The notes: a model not told the origin generated them from the sequence alone. A stretch of DNA of 64,000 bases from Sutcliffiella horikoshii (GCF_019931755.1 NZ_CP082918.1:2088001-2152000); one strand, 5' to 3'; counted from the first letter of the stretch, positions 17,939 through 28,024 are shown. Translations and numbers: made by a program.

Positions 17939-19276
17939 TTATCTATTAAAATTAATTTTCATTGCTTCTGCCATTAATTTTGGAAGATCTGTATTATCCA
18001 ATAAACCGCTAAATTTATCTGATTGTGGTCCATAGGCATAGACAGGTAAATCTGTTCCTGTATGTGCCGTAGTTGTCCACCCGATTAGAGCGCGGTCACT
18101 TACTACTTCATTAATTGCAATGGCAGGCTTTTCCGCCTTTTTGATTCTCTCTACTTCACCTTCTGTTAATTCCAAGGAAGTATATTTTTTTACCACTTCT
18201 TTAACATTACTTTTTTCGGAGTTAAGTTCGTCTGCCATTTTGTCACCTGTTGCTGTTACGTTCTCTAGCACATCCATCTTTAAATCATATTCACCGTTTG
18301 CACCAACAGACATACCACCTGTTTCGTGGTCACCGGCTACAACGACTAATGTATTTCCATCTTTCTCTGCAAATTCTAAAGCCGCTTCCACAGCTTTGTC
18401 AAAAGCTTCGGAATCTGTCATGGCCCATGCTGAGTCATGAGCATGTCCTGCCCAGTCAATTTGAGAACCTTCTACCATTAAAAAGAAACCTTGTTTATTT
18501 TTGCTCAATGTATCAATTGCTGTATTGGTCATTTCAGCCAGGCTTGGTTCATTCGTTTCGTCACGGTGCATCTCAGGAGACATGGCATCAGCCGCAAACA
18601 AACCTAGTAACTTGTCTCCTTCTGCATTTTTTAACTCTTCCTTATTCGAAGCATATTGATAGCCATTCTTTTTTGCTTGCTCAATCAAATCGCCCTCAGG
18701 CTGCTTTCCTCCATTTTCTTTACTTAGAAAATAGTCTCTGCCCCCTCCAAGAATGACATCTACGCCGTTATCAAAATATTGTGGGGCAATGGATGATTCA
18801 TCGGAACGAGATGCGACACTAGCTCCAAATACTGCGGGAGTTGCATGTGTAATAGTAGATGTTGCAACTAGTCCGGTAGATTTCTTGGATGCTTCTGCTG
18901 CATCTAAAATGGAATCTACTTCTTCTCCATCAGGAGTCACGCCAACCATGCCATTATTTGTCTTTACTCCAGTTGCCATTGCGGTACCTGCTGCTGCAGA
19001 ATCTGTTACTTCCGTGTCTGCTGAATGCGTTTTGATCAGCCCTTTTACATGTTGGTCAAAAGAAGATTCCTCGCCTTTGTACCAACGATAGTTTGTTGCA
19101 TAACCGGCATTATATCCATCTGGGATCATGTAAATGACATTCTTGACTTTTCCCTGTTTCTGTTCAATGCTCACAGGTTCTTTTTTTGCTTCTGCTTTAT
19201 CCATACCAACACTTACTTGAACCCCTGAAAATACTAACCCTGCTGCGACAGCAACACTTGCGACTTTTTTATACAT
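17939..19276 (-). CDS. Secreted alkaline phosphatase
   Basis: 445 residues. A signal peptide with a cleavage site near AEA (about residue 30) precedes the catalytic domain. IYMIPDGYN holds the first metal-binding Asp, and TDSAAAGTAMATG holds the nucleophilic Ser (about residue 93). MVEGSQIDWAGHAHD and VVAGDHETGG supply the zinc and magnesium ligands, and TTAHTGTDLPVYAYGP closes the site. It corresponds to PhoA/PhoB of B. subtilis, which release phosphate from monoesters outside the cell. Regulation by PhoP is expected, but I could not identify convincing spaced TTAACA-like repeats in the 224 bp upstream. Confidence 0.92.
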   Translation of the reverse strand: MYKKVASVAVAAGLVFSGVQVSVGMDKAEAKKEPVSIEQKQGKVKNVIYMIPDGYNAGYATNYRWYKGEESSFDQHVKGLIKTHSADTEVTDSAAAGTAMATGVKTNNGMVGVTPDGEEVDSILDAAEASKKSTGLVATSTITHATPAVFGASVASRSDESSIAPQYFDNGVDVILGGGRDYFLSKENGGKQPEGDLIEQAKKNGYQYASNKEELKNAEGDKLLGLFAADAMSPEMHRDETNEPSLAEMTNTAIDTLSKNKQGFFLMVEGSQIDWAGHAHDSAWAMTDSEAFDKAVEAALEFAEKDGNTLVVVAGDHETGGMSVGANGEYDLKMDVLENVTATGDKMADELNSEKSNVKEVVKKYTSLELTEGEVERIKKAEKPAIAINEVVSDRALIGWTTTAHTGTDLPVYAYGPQSDKFSGLLDNTDLPKLMAEAMKINFNR

Positions 19277-19500
19277 GACATTTCCTCCCTCAGCATTTTT
19301 ACTACATGCTCAGGATAACAAGTAAAAGTAAAGGAGGAATGAAGTTTCTATTAAAGCTATTTTACAAAAATAAGGGTATTTTCTACTAATTTACGAATGG
19401 TAGGAATGCTTTTATAGACCTCCATAAGTGCGAAAGGGACATAAGGGCTAAAATTTATTACGTGATGGTATCAAGTGTAAATGTAGAGTTAATCAAATAT

Positions 19501-20337
19501 TTAGCTCACATACAATCTATTAATCTCTTTTGTTAAATACATGATTTTTTTTGCATCTTTCTCTAGCACCTCTTTTACATTGCCACCAAACCACTCTAAG
19601 GAAGCTTCAACCTCTGCCAAGGAAACAGCAGTTTTTATAAATTCTTCATAATCAAGGATTCCTTCAAATAGTGGGGTCATCCCATCCCTTGAGCCTGCAG
19701 CAGCGTATACATTATGTGGGCTGAATACATCCAGTTTGTTCCTAGAAATGATATTTTTAAAGTGAAAATGCATGATAAATGGTTTTAGTTTTACGAGAGA
19801 TTCTATTGGGTCCGATCCTGATTCCCATATATGTAATACGTCAAAGTTAATACGCAAAGCTGGATGATCCACCTCCTCCAACAGCTGTAAAGTTGAAGAC
19901 ACTGTGTCGGTCAGTGTATTGGGATGCGTTTCTAATAGTAGAAATTGATTCTCTCTTTCTAGCTCTTGGCAAATCATTTTTAGTTTTGCAACAATAGAAT
20001 TACGCTCTTCTCTATTTATGGAGGCACTTGCACGCTGTCCGGCAAACGTTCTTAATTTATTCGTTCCCCAACGATGGCCAAGTTCACTCAATTCCCTCGT
20101 TGCTTGGAGAAGTTCTTTATCTGACAGGTGTAGAGGCAGATAGTCGCTAATCATACTTGTATACAGGTTGTACGACGCTAACCAGTCACGATTATATTGG
20201 GACTCATCTTTCAAATGCTTGGCATGAATGCCCCATAATTCTATCCCTTGAAAATTATTAGATTGTGCCCATTCTGCTAACTCTTTTATCGAATGGAGGT
20301 GATGTCGAAATGAGATGGTACATAAGGATAAATTCAT
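19501..20337 (-). CDS. asbF: 3-dehydroshikimate dehydratase AsbF (petrobactin)
   Basis: About 278 residues of the xylose-isomerase-like TIM barrel family. It converts 3-dehydroshikimate to 3,4-dihydroxybenzoate, the catechol of petrobactin. Metal-binding positions are visible in LLLETHPNT, INFDVLHIWESG and FIMHFHFKN, and the C-terminal Glu in VEASLEWFGG. Length fits B. anthracis AsbF (280). An upstream ATG at 20343 is only 2 bp from AGGAGG; the ATG at 20337 has 8-bp spacing and is preferred. Last gene of the operon, 15 bp after asbE; I see no obvious terminator in the 224 bp before the phosphatase. Confidence 0.93.
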   Translation of the reverse strand: MNLSLCTISFRHHLHSIKELAEWAQSNNFQGIELWGIHAKHLKDESQYNRDWLASYNLYTSMISDYLPLHLSDKELLQATRELSELGHRWGTNKLRTFAGQRASASINREERNSIVAKLKMICQELERENQFLLLETHPNTLTDTVSSTLQLLEEVDHPALRINFDVLHIWESGSDPIESLVKLKPFIMHFHFKNIISRNKLDVFSPHNVYAAAGSRDGMTPLFEGILDYEEFIKTAVSLAEVEASLEWFGGNVKEVLEKDAKKIMYLTKEINRLYVS

Positions 20338-20352
20338 ATACATTTCCTCCTT

Positions 20353-21324
20353 TTAAGCTAGTACTTCGGTGTGTTTATTTGACACCCAGGCTTCAAAGCA
20401 CTCTTGTAGACCGTTTTTGATAAAATATTCAAGTTCCTCTTGTTCATTTATTTTCTCATGAATTTCTTTTAATACGTTACCATCTGCTGTCATTGCGTAT
20501 TTCATCGCACGATATTGTATGGCAGTAAACCCTTTAACAAGCTTTTCTATCTCATCGCACCATTCTTCAAACCATTCCTCTGAGTAGCCATCAGCCTCCC
20601 AAAAGAATGCGAAGGCGTGTTCATAGGCATATTTTCTGATTGCCAAGACCGGTATTTGCTTAAGAGCATCAGAAAGTTCTATCCTTCTGTGCTTTTCAGA
20701 GCCTTTTGAAAAGATATCTACTATATTGCGGATAGCTTCTGTCATGGGATTTTCATTCAGTTTCAAACATGTCCGAAAATATGCTTCAATGACTTCCGGA
20801 CTAGTTGGATTTATATGTTCTGCGTCAAAATAATAACCACCTTTTACAGCTGGAACCATAATAGCATTCATTATCTTTTGCTTTGATAATCTCCCTTCCC
20901 ATCTGAAATCGGGATCAAACATAAACCATTCATCCGGATTATCTGTTTCCTCTAACATGACATAGTGAGGGAAAGGACTTTGATGAAACTTATTCTCACG
21001 CTCAGGAAGCATAGAAAGATCGAGCATCACCATAATGGAACGGTAACTTGGTTTATTTTTCATCAATTCAAGCAAAGTCATCATATTAGTAAGTTTCGGC
21101 TCTGTCTCGTCATACCAACGGTGAATCTTTATACCATACAGCATCTCATACCAGGTTTTAAAAAAGTCGTGATCGATATTTTCAGAATGGTAGCTTAATA
21201 TTCCGTCCGGTGTAACGTCAAAATCCGCGTCCCATACACCAAAATAAAAAGGGCGGTGGTCCACACCTTCTGTTTTTTTTATAACTTCACAAACACAGCT
21301 TACAAAGCAATGAACCTTAATCAT
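20353..21324 (-). CDS. asbE: Petrobactin biosynthesis protein AsbE
   Basis: 323 residues, matching AsbE in length and position. In B. anthracis, AsbE transfers 3,4-dihydroxybenzoyl from the holo-AsbD carrier to spermidine or to the citryl-spermidine intermediate. Visible features include an N-terminal CFVSCVCE segment with three Cys, HFHSPFPHYVMLEE-like motifs (HQSPFPHYVML) and MFDPDFRWEG. It overlaps asbD by 4 bp, so translation is coupled. Assignment rests mainly on gene order and family pattern. Confidence 0.88.
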   Translation of the reverse strand: MIKVHCFVSCVCEVIKKTEGVDHRPFYFGVWDADFDVTPDGILSYHSENIDHDFFKTWYEMLYGIKIHRWYDETEPKLTNMMTLLELMKNKPSYRSIMVMLDLSMLPERENKFHQSPFPHYVMLEETDNPDEWFMFDPDFRWEGRLSKQKIMNAIMVPAVKGGYYFDAEHINPTSPEVIEAYFRTCLKLNENPMTEAIRNIVDIFSKGSEKHRRIELSDALKQIPVLAIRKYAYEHAFAFFWEADGYSEEWFEEWCDEIEKLVKGFTAIQYRAMKYAMTADGNVLKEIHEKINEQEELEYFIKNGLQECFEAWVSNKHTEVLA

Positions 21325-21578
21325 GTCAGTCCCTCCAAAAAATCAAGAAGCGATTTTACAGTATGAAAGTCTTTGGGAACAAGCATGTAATCCGGGATCT
21401 TTAAACCTAAATCCAACTCTAGATGTAAAATAAGTTGTAAAATCATAATGGAATCCATATACAAATCCTCATTCAATCTTGCGCTCTCTTCAAAAGACTT
21501 CCATGTTGGTATATTTAATTTATGTTTCAAAATATCGTAAACAGCCTGATAAAGCTCCTCTCGACTTAAAACCTTCAT
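21321..21578 (-). CDS. asbD: Aryl carrier protein AsbD
   Basis: 85 residues, an acyl-carrier-like four-helix protein. The phosphopantetheine attachment Ser is S43 in LYMDSIMIL, where carrier proteins usually read D-S-L/I. It receives 3,4-dihydroxybenzoate from AsbC and presents it to AsbE. It overlaps asbC and asbE by 4 bp each. It needs a phosphopantetheinyl transferase, which is not in the window. Confidence 0.9.
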   Translation of the reverse strand: MKVLSREELYQAVYDILKHKLNIPTWKSFEESARLNEDLYMDSIMILQLILHLELDLGLKIPDYMLVPKDFHTVKSLLDFLEGLT

Positions 21579-22813
21579 CCCATCATCTCTCCTACTAGCT
21601 TTCTACTGATCTTTCCATTTGGCAGAGTTGGAATCTTCTCAACCTGTGTATATTCAACGGGAACTTGATGGGAGGCAAGTTTCTTTACGCACCAGTCCCT
21701 TAACTTAGATTCTTCTATAAATGTTGAAGCAACAAACTGAACACATACTCTCTCCCCTGCAAATGCGTCTGGTTTCTTATAGGCAACCACTTCTTGGATG
21801 TTGGGGGCCTTCAGTAATACTTCTTCTACCTCTTGAGGATACACATTAAGTCCCGCTACGTTAATCATGTCATCCATTCTACCAAGGAGGCATAAAGAGC
21901 CTGAATCATTGATATAACCTATGTCATTAGTATGGATAGCTTTTCGTTTTCCTTGCAGTATTATTTCTTTAGGTTGATTTTTATCTTGTCCTGCTTTAAG
22001 AGTAAAATGTCCAAGCGGAAATCCCATTTGACTTGGTTCTTGGACATCAGGGTTAATGGCAATACATCCAGCTTCTGAACACCCATACTGCTGCAAAACT
22101 CTATTGGATTTACTTTTTAGATCTTCCAGACATTTTGCAGACATCAACATACCTGATGTCATGACATATTGAAAGAAAAAATCTTGAGGTGAAAGCTTTG
22201 TTAACGTATGTAAAAATGCAGGCGAAGCATACAAAAGATGGTTTGGCGTTTCTATTAATTTTTTTATTACATACTTGGGATTGAGATTATTAAGAATGAT
22301 AGGAGCTATGTCTCTCTCCAAAGCAGTAAGTACCCCGCTTATAAGTCCGTATGAATGGGAGGTGGGGCATGCAATGATTGATACAGTTCCTTTATCAACT
22401 GGCAAACTTTTATTATAGCTTTCTATCTCTTCTTGAATGTCATCCCAAGAACGCTCCAAACATTTGGGTTCACCTGTTGTGCCAGAACTCATTTGGACAA
22501 GCACCCCTTGCTCTTCTTCCCTGTCATTTATCATTAATATTGGAGAGTCAAAATCTTCATATAATAAAATGTGACTGGAACTCTTATGTGCTACACGTAT
22601 TGCCGCATCTCTTGGGGTAGCAGCATGTATAGGGACTACAGATCCGCCTTTTTCTTTTATATACAAACAAAGAGCCAAGGCTTCAAACACATTTTTTGTA
22701 CACACTGCAATTCTTTTCTTCCTGCAATCATTTAGAACATTCATTTGGTCAAAGCGTTCAAATTGTTTTTGCAAATCATCCTTTGAATAATACTGGTCGT
22801 TAACAAAAAACAT
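21575..22813 (-). CDS. asbC: 3,4-dihydroxybenzoate-AMP ligase AsbC
   Basis: 412 residues, short for an adenylating enzyme, as is AsbC. The P-loop is VQMSSGTTGEPK near residue 110; later motifs are YGCSEAGCIA, and DMINVAGLNVYPQEVEE with the C-terminal catalytic Lys in LPNGKISRK. It activates 3,4-dihydroxybenzoate and loads it onto AsbD. It starts 3 bp after asbB ends and overlaps asbD. Confidence 0.92.
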   Translation of the reverse strand: MFFVNDQYYSKDDLQKQFERFDQMNVLNDCRKKRIAVCTKNVFEALALCLYIKEKGGSVVPIHAATPRDAAIRVAHKSSSHILLYEDFDSPILMINDREEEQGVLVQMSSGTTGEPKCLERSWDDIQEEIESYNKSLPVDKGTVSIIACPTSHSYGLISGVLTALERDIAPIILNNLNPKYVIKKLIETPNHLLYASPAFLHTLTKLSPQDFFFQYVMTSGMLMSAKCLEDLKSKSNRVLQQYGCSEAGCIAINPDVQEPSQMGFPLGHFTLKAGQDKNQPKEIILQGKRKAIHTNDIGYINDSGSLCLLGRMDDMINVAGLNVYPQEVEEVLLKAPNIQEVVAYKKPDAFAGERVCVQFVASTFIEESKLRDWCVKKLASHQVPVEYTQVEKIPTLPNGKISRKLVGEMMG

Positions 22814-22816
22814 CTA

Positions 22817-24529
22817 TTAAAACTCCCCTTCTTTAAATAAACTGTTGGGAACAGAATGACGAAATTCCCTTTTATCCATTCCAATCTTTCTAGTAAAAAG
22901 AGACTCTGTAAAAATATTTTCCTTTTCTGCTCCAAGGAGTTTGTTTCTCTCCCTTAATGGAGGGTGAAGTAGAACATGGGTCTGAATTGCTTCTCGAACC
23001 TCTTTCCAGAAATCTTCTTCTGTAAAACTCATGTGCTGTTCAAGCATGAAGGAAAGTTCACTTAAGTGAAAAACAAATAGCGTATCCATAATCAATTCCC
23101 TTAAGCCTTCTATCGAGGACATCCAATAATATTCATCATTAGAAGCATCTTTGTAGCACGGATATAGTTCTGTAAAATTTGGCGCTAAGTCAGGCTGTTT
23201 CAGGAAATCATCTACATATTCCAAGCTTTCATGGAAGTCCCGTAAGATGACTTTTTTAGGCCAGCCATCCTCATGAACAAGAATCATATTTTGGGCATGT
23301 GCCTCGACAGCGACTCCCTCTGATACGAGCAAATGCCATACAGGGACAACCGTAACTTTTACAAACTGCGCCACCCATTTCTTCATTCCGTACCGCTCAA
23401 GCCAAGGTTTTATAAATGGTGTTCCATCTTGTTCCATTAACGACATGGCATTCATTGGAACGGCACCTTCCACTCCCTTGACGAAGCTCGTTGGACTTTT
23501 CCTCCAAATTGCTGCTATGTGACCGCATAGATTCGGGTTACCCTCCATCGCCACCATTCCTGCATATTCTGGCAAGATGTTAAGATTTTCATTTAAATAG
23601 CTATCAGACTCTATCAACTTCCCCAACCAGTTGGAAAGCGTGGGAGCGGTACATACTGAATGAGATTCTATGACTCTTAAAGACGAAGTGTTCACCATAT
23701 TTAATGGTAATTTTATATGTGCCTTTTCAGGATGTGTTTCATTCCACAATGTTCTAACAGATTGGGTCGCCCTGTAAAAATCACCCGCATATCCAAGCGG
23801 GATAATACTGTCCTGACTAAGACACTTTATTTCGCGCTGAAGCTTGTTCTTCCATTGCCAAGGATGCACAGGTAATAGGCAGTAATCCTTGATTGTACCT
23901 CCCGCCGTATTTAGCCGGTCAAGGAGTAACGAATAAGCTTCTACACCTAATTCATCTTGTAGGAATGCTTTTTCTGGTTTTGGTAGGGAGACTTTTACAT
24001 CGTCTCGTTTTACTGCAACCCACCATAACTGGAAGGATTGGCGCGCTTCTGGACCATACATTTCATGGTCAGATGTGGTAAAACCAGTCCTCGCCTTGAA
24101 GCAAGGATGGTAGGGGTGTCCTTCCAAAATGGCTGATTCCATTTCTTCATAAGATAGGACTCTCCTACATTGTTTATCAATATTTCCCTCATTCCACTCA
24201 CCAAGCAAAATCGTTTGGTTTAACTCTTCTAATAAACTTTTTCGGATTTTTTGGTTTGTTGTTAGCTGTAATACGATATCCCTTATTGGTTCAGATATTT
24301 GATGACCTTGGTTATCCCTAATGTCAATCGTGCTTTCATTCAGGCGAATTCTACCAAAAGAAGAGCATTTCCCTTCTGATTGAATCCTGATTTTAGTACC
24401 GTATATTGTTATAACTGTTTTAGAGCTTACCTGTTTTACCTCAAAAGGAAGCAACTTTTCAAAAACAATTGCCTCTAATATCTGTTTGATCACCCGCGTT
24501 TCCGTATTAGACACTACTTGCTGTTGCAT
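22817..24529 (-). CDS. asbB: NIS siderophore synthetase AsbB
   Basis: 570 residues of the IucA/IucC family. LLPVHPWQWKNK, the ATP-binding SVRTLWN-like loop (TQSVRTLW), a His-rich segment (GVAVEAHAQNMILVHEDGWPKK, in parts) and ILRDFHESLEY are the NIS synthetase signatures. In petrobactin assembly AsbB adds the second spermidine-containing arm to the citrate core. The start lies 23 bp inside asbA. It resembles AsbA along its length, consistent with an old duplication. Confidence 0.92.
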   Translation of the reverse strand: MQQQVVSNTETRVIKQILEAIVFEKLLPFEVKQVSSKTVITIYGTKIRIQSEGKCSSFGRIRLNESTIDIRDNQGHQISEPIRDIVLQLTTNQKIRKSLLEELNQTILLGEWNEGNIDKQCRRVLSYEEMESAILEGHPYHPCFKARTGFTTSDHEMYGPEARQSFQLWWVAVKRDDVKVSLPKPEKAFLQDELGVEAYSLLLDRLNTAGGTIKDYCLLPVHPWQWKNKLQREIKCLSQDSIIPLGYAGDFYRATQSVRTLWNETHPEKAHIKLPLNMVNTSSLRVIESHSVCTAPTLSNWLGKLIESDSYLNENLNILPEYAGMVAMEGNPNLCGHIAAIWRKSPTSFVKGVEGAVPMNAMSLMEQDGTPFIKPWLERYGMKKWVAQFVKVTVVPVWHLLVSEGVAVEAHAQNMILVHEDGWPKKVILRDFHESLEYVDDFLKQPDLAPNFTELYPCYKDASNDEYYWMSSIEGLRELIMDTLFVFHLSELSFMLEQHMSFTEEDFWKEVREAIQTHVLLHPPLRERNKLLGAEKENIFTESLFTRKIGMDKREFRHSVPNSLFKEGEF

Positions 24530-26321
24530 AATGTTTCTCCTTTTTATTCATGGACAGCATTAAGTAGAATGGATTTGGCATGGAGGTATATACAGCCTGT
24601 TCCAAATCAGTCAGTAATTCATCCACATCATGAAAACGAGTCATAAGGTTTGCTTTGCATGGAAGTACCTCGCTGTTTAAAATAAAATGGACAAATCTTT
24701 TTCCTTCCCCAGACAATGCCTTTTCAAGCTTTTGCAACTCTTTGATCATCCAATTTACTAACCTATCCTCAGTAATCAAGCTGTCTTCTCCCATTCTGTA
24801 AATGATGGAGAAAATATGGTTAATGAAAAGATAATAAGTAAACCGATGTTGGATTATTTCTTCGTCATAAAATAATTCAGGTGCGTTCTTCAAGTTGACA
24901 ACCAATTTTTCTAGTTCATCTCTCTTCGAATTCGATAGATAATAGCCCTGATTATCTCTAAAGTAATAATGAGTTGGAAAACTGTTTGATACATCCACCA
25001 AACTATTTTGCTGATGTGCTTCTAATGCCAATCCATACTCATCATAAAGTGCAATCATTGGCTCTACCGAACAGTGCCAATATTTTTGAAACCATTGAAA
25101 GCTTGCTTCTTCTGGGCTTATCTGATGCATACGAGAAATAGTTTGTATCAATTTTTCCAGTAATGATTCTTCTTCAGGAAGGGGATCTTGAACCAATGCT
25201 GCAATGGAATGAACACCTCCCCCTTTACCTTCTTGAAACGGATTCGAACGCATAATGACTTCAAAACCATTTTCCACTTCCCCAGGAAGATTAAGAGACA
25301 AGGAAATAGGATCGTTTATTACTCGGAAACATTTGTGCTTTTGTAAAAAGTCCATTTTGTTGAACAGTTCCGCCATCACAACTCCAGCTTCTAATTCATG
25401 CACTTTGTTTACTCTCATAGAATTTGTCACTTTTACAGGTATGGAGAACTTGTACATCCATTTATCCTCTTTGTTATAAACCGTTCTAATGGAAGAGGTG
25501 GCACTAAAAGCTTTCCCCATAGGCCCTATATATTTGATTAAGTTATCCTCCATTGCTTTCTGTACATATTCCTGTTGCAGAAGCCACTGGGATTGCAATG
25601 GATGCATAGGGAACAGGTATCTACCATCCCCGGTAATTTTGAGAATTTCACCCTTTACTAACGAGGAATCCTCTTCAACAAAGAATCTTTCTTTCAGAAT
25701 CAATTGGTCTACTTCAAAATAATGAAGCTGAAAGAAACCTTTTAGTTCTGGAGCGTAAAGATCATGCTGCCAAGTGGCCATTCCTTGTCTGCTTTTTGGG
25801 GTTGGATGCAACCAATGTCCAAATAGGAGAGACTGTTCCGATTCTAGAAAGCTGTATTCTTCTACTTTTTTATGATTGCTTTTCGATGTTGATTTTTCTA
25901 TATATGTACAAATAGTATGATAGCTATCAATCAACCGTAATATCAGTTCATCATAGTGTGATGTCATCTCATTGCAATTATTGTTTTTTGCTTGAAGGTT
26001 CAGCTCTTGAATGCATGAAATCATGCAATTTAATGGCTCTTCTTCTATCCATACTAACTCCTTATCATGATACTTGTAGATTCTCCCCAGTTTATGTTTT
26101 CCAACTAATGAGCGATAGTTGACTTCAATAATTAATCTTATATGTTGCAAAGGAAGCACCAGTTCCAAAACTTCCTCGCCGTTTAATATATAGGGTAGTT
26201 TAGACAGCTTCATCAATTCATTTTTCTTTACCCAATTCACATCTCCAACCTCTCGAATATAACAATTCATAAAGGCTTGGTAGGAGGCGTTTTCTGCAAT
26301 GCTTTTAGCTGAGTTATGCAT
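24507..26321 (-). CDS. asbA: NIS siderophore synthetase AsbA
   Basis: 604 residues, IucA/IucC family. Signatures include LFPMHPLQSQWLLQQE, ATSSIRTVYN, VKVTNSMRVNK, LALEAHQQNSLVD and YYFRDNQGYY. AsbA makes the first amide between citrate and spermidine in an ATP-dependent reaction. First gene of asbABCDEF; ATG 6 bp after AAAGGGTGG. Two Fur boxes and a promoter lie in the 160 bp upstream, so expression should rise in iron starvation. Confidence 0.93.
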   Translation of the reverse strand: MHNSAKSIAENASYQAFMNCYIREVGDVNWVKKNELMKLSKLPYILNGEEVLELVLPLQHIRLIIEVNYRSLVGKHKLGRIYKYHDKELVWIEEEPLNCMISCIQELNLQAKNNNCNEMTSHYDELILRLIDSYHTICTYIEKSTSKSNHKKVEEYSFLESEQSLLFGHWLHPTPKSRQGMATWQHDLYAPELKGFFQLHYFEVDQLILKERFFVEEDSSLVKGEILKITGDGRYLFPMHPLQSQWLLQQEYVQKAMEDNLIKYIGPMGKAFSATSSIRTVYNKEDKWMYKFSIPVKVTNSMRVNKVHELEAGVVMAELFNKMDFLQKHKCFRVINDPISLSLNLPGEVENGFEVIMRSNPFQEGKGGGVHSIAALVQDPLPEEESLLEKLIQTISRMHQISPEEASFQWFQKYWHCSVEPMIALYDEYGLALEAHQQNSLVDVSNSFPTHYYFRDNQGYYLSNSKRDELEKLVVNLKNAPELFYDEEIIQHRFTYYLFINHIFSIIYRMGEDSLITEDRLVNWMIKELQKLEKALSGEGKRFVHFILNSEVLPCKANLMTRFHDVDELLTDLEQAVYTSMPNPFYLMLSMNKKEKHYATASSV

Positions 26322-26355
26322 AATGCCACCCTTTCTATTTGTTCTACAAATTTAT

Positions 26356-26392
26356 TGATAATGATTATCATCACGAATTAAAAAAGAATGAA
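26356..26392 (-). promoter_or_regulatory. asbA promoter with Fur box 1
   Basis: TGATAATGATTATCA at 26356-26370 is a perfect 7-1-7 Fur palindrome. On the minus strand it contains a -10 (GATAAT, 26364-26369) placed 17 bp from TTCATT (26387-26392), a weak -35. Fur binding here would block asbA transcription when iron is sufficient. Confidence 0.85.
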
Positions 26393-26413
26393 TCTCTTGA
26401 TGAAATTCATTCT
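26385..26413 (-). terminator. Hairpin between the two Fur boxes
   Basis: AGAATGAAT and ATTCATTCT pair perfectly around 11 bases; the minus strand then reads TTTTTAATTC. It probably ends the transcript of the Btr-like gene before the asbA promoter, and its downstream arm overlaps the asbA -35. Confidence 0.65.
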
Positions 26414-26416
26414 CAA

Positions 26417-26431
26417 TGATAACTATTATCA
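26417..26431 (-). promoter_or_regulatory. Fur box 2
   Basis: TGATAACTATTATCA, a 7-1-7 palindrome differing from the Fur consensus at one arm position, 46 bp upstream of Fur box 1. It could extend Fur occupancy over the asbA promoter. Confidence 0.75.
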
Positions 26432-26483
26432 ATTAAAGTATCCATGCACAAATTATACTTTCGACATAGACAAAATGCACACG

Positions 26484-27986
26484 TTAAATATAAAGCAGCG
26501 TTTTATCCAAATTAAAATAGCTTACTAAACCTTCTATCATATGTTTTCTTCCCAATGGTCCCCAAGGATCCCATTCCTGACTGCTTGGTATATAGATATC
26601 TTTATTTTCAACTGCTTTAAGTTGATTCCATTCAGGATGCTTTGCCACTCTATCCACCGCTGCCTTAGTGCTCCATAAAAATAGAATCTTATCTGGATTA
26701 AGATCCAATAACTCATTAACAGTAATAGAGATATACCCACTTTTAGGCAAATCTTGATGTGGTTTAAATTCTAGTGTCTGAAACAAAAGCTCCATGCAAG
26801 CATGATTGGAAGCCCCGTAAAGTCTAATTTCCTCATTTCTTACCCAAACAACTGCCCATTCCCCGCTTCTGGCCACCCCTCTTAACATCTTTTTTGCTCG
26901 TTTCTCTAATTGCCCCATATCTTTCTTAATGGTAGCTACTGCCTCTTCTCTACCAAATAAACGAGCAATTTGATCTAAATAATCATCCCATGTCTTCTGA
27001 AAATCTATGGAATGAACTTCCTTATTCTTCATCCAAGTAAGTGTCTGTTGCTCCCCATGATGGAGAGATGTTTTTATAATAAAATCAGGATCTACTGTCA
27101 TAATATCTTTGGAGTTAAACGTTTTTTCCGCATTCAAAAGGAATGTACCTTCCAAAGGTTTTTCTAGATAGGAAGGAACTCCGTTTGTCTTTGGAAAAAT
27201 GCTTGGATAAACAGGAGCTGCTACCGGCTGTATGCCTAATGATAGTAGGTGATCTTGTAAAAATAATTGACTGACCACTGCCACTCTGTCTTGAATTTTT
27301 TTTATGTATATTGAGGGTGATAACCCTTCCCTCTTTTTAAATAAACGACTAAAATAAAACTCGTCCTGAATGCCTATCTGAAGCGCAACATCTTTAATAT
27401 TTATCCCTTTGTTTTGGACAATTAGTTCCTTAGCTTTTTTCAATTTTGTATCAAGCACGTATTCTTTAGGTGGAATGCCTGTTTTCTTTTTAAAGGCTCT
27501 TGCAAAGGAAACCGGTGTCATTCTAGCTTTCTCAGCAAGGTCTTGAACGGTTAATTGTTTATGAGAATTATTATTGATATAGTGAATGGTTTGATCAATA
27601 TCATCTAATGGTTGCACTTCTGTCATGCTACCAATCAAATTCCAAAGCTTTGCTTGACAATGGCAGCGATCAAGAAAGGATGTACTTTTTTGAAGAAGCA
27701 AAAGCTCATCTAAAATAGGACATATTTTACAAGGTTCCGTAGGGGTGAAGTATATCTCTTCTTGTTTCATATTAGTTATTTCAATCATATATATATTTAA
27801 GTATTTGTTTGCTGGAGACAAGATAGCACCGCTTTTCATCCAATAGGCTTTTCCCTCGGATAGTGTTTTTACAAGAGACAAATCCTTACTTTTCACAGCT
27901 ACTGAATTTGCCGCCACATAAATAATGGAAGGAGGTGCAGTGAGCTCTTCTCCTTCCTCTAATAAGTGATGAGTAATTCTATTCAT
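26484..27986 (-). CDS. Btr-like AraC regulator with siderophore-binding domain
   Basis: 500 residues. Residues 1-140 are a cupin-like/cysteine-containing N-terminus (CKICPILDE, RCHCQAK). The AraC DNA-binding domain is at about 140-235, with LTVQDLAEKARMTPVSFARAFKK and KDVALQIGIQDEFYFSRLFKK, in parts, as its two helix-turn-helix units. The rest (about 245-500) is a periplasmic-binding-protein fold of the FecB type, retained in the cytoplasm. B. subtilis Btr has this layout and activates siderophore uptake when loaded with bacillibactin. Here it sits directly upstream of the petrobactin operon, so petrobactin or its iron complex is the likely ligand. Its own promoter has a Fur box. Confidence 0.88.
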   Translation of the reverse strand: MNRITHHLLEEGEELTAPPSIIYVAANSVAVKSKDLSLVKTLSEGKAYWMKSGAILSPANKYLNIYMIEITNMKQEEIYFTPTEPCKICPILDELLLLQKSTSFLDRCHCQAKLWNLIGSMTEVQPLDDIDQTIHYINNNSHKQLTVQDLAEKARMTPVSFARAFKKKTGIPPKEYVLDTKLKKAKELIVQNKGINIKDVALQIGIQDEFYFSRLFKKREGLSPSIYIKKIQDRVAVVSQLFLQDHLLSLGIQPVAAPVYPSIFPKTNGVPSYLEKPLEGTFLLNAEKTFNSKDIMTVDPDFIIKTSLHHGEQQTLTWMKNKEVHSIDFQKTWDDYLDQIARLFGREEAVATIKKDMGQLEKRAKKMLRGVARSGEWAVVWVRNEEIRLYGASNHACMELLFQTLEFKPHQDLPKSGYISITVNELLDLNPDKILFLWSTKAAVDRVAKHPEWNQLKAVENKDIYIPSSQEWDPWGPLGRKHMIEGLVSYFNLDKTLLYI

Positions 27987-28024
27987 TACGTTTTCCCCTT
28001 ACTTTCATTCTCTAGGATTCTCTC

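Noticed and set aside
19277..19500. Pho box, or word array from CATAAG copies at 19423 and 19440
   Set aside because: TTAACA-like repeats with proper spacing are not convincing, and two CATAAG copies are too few to call.
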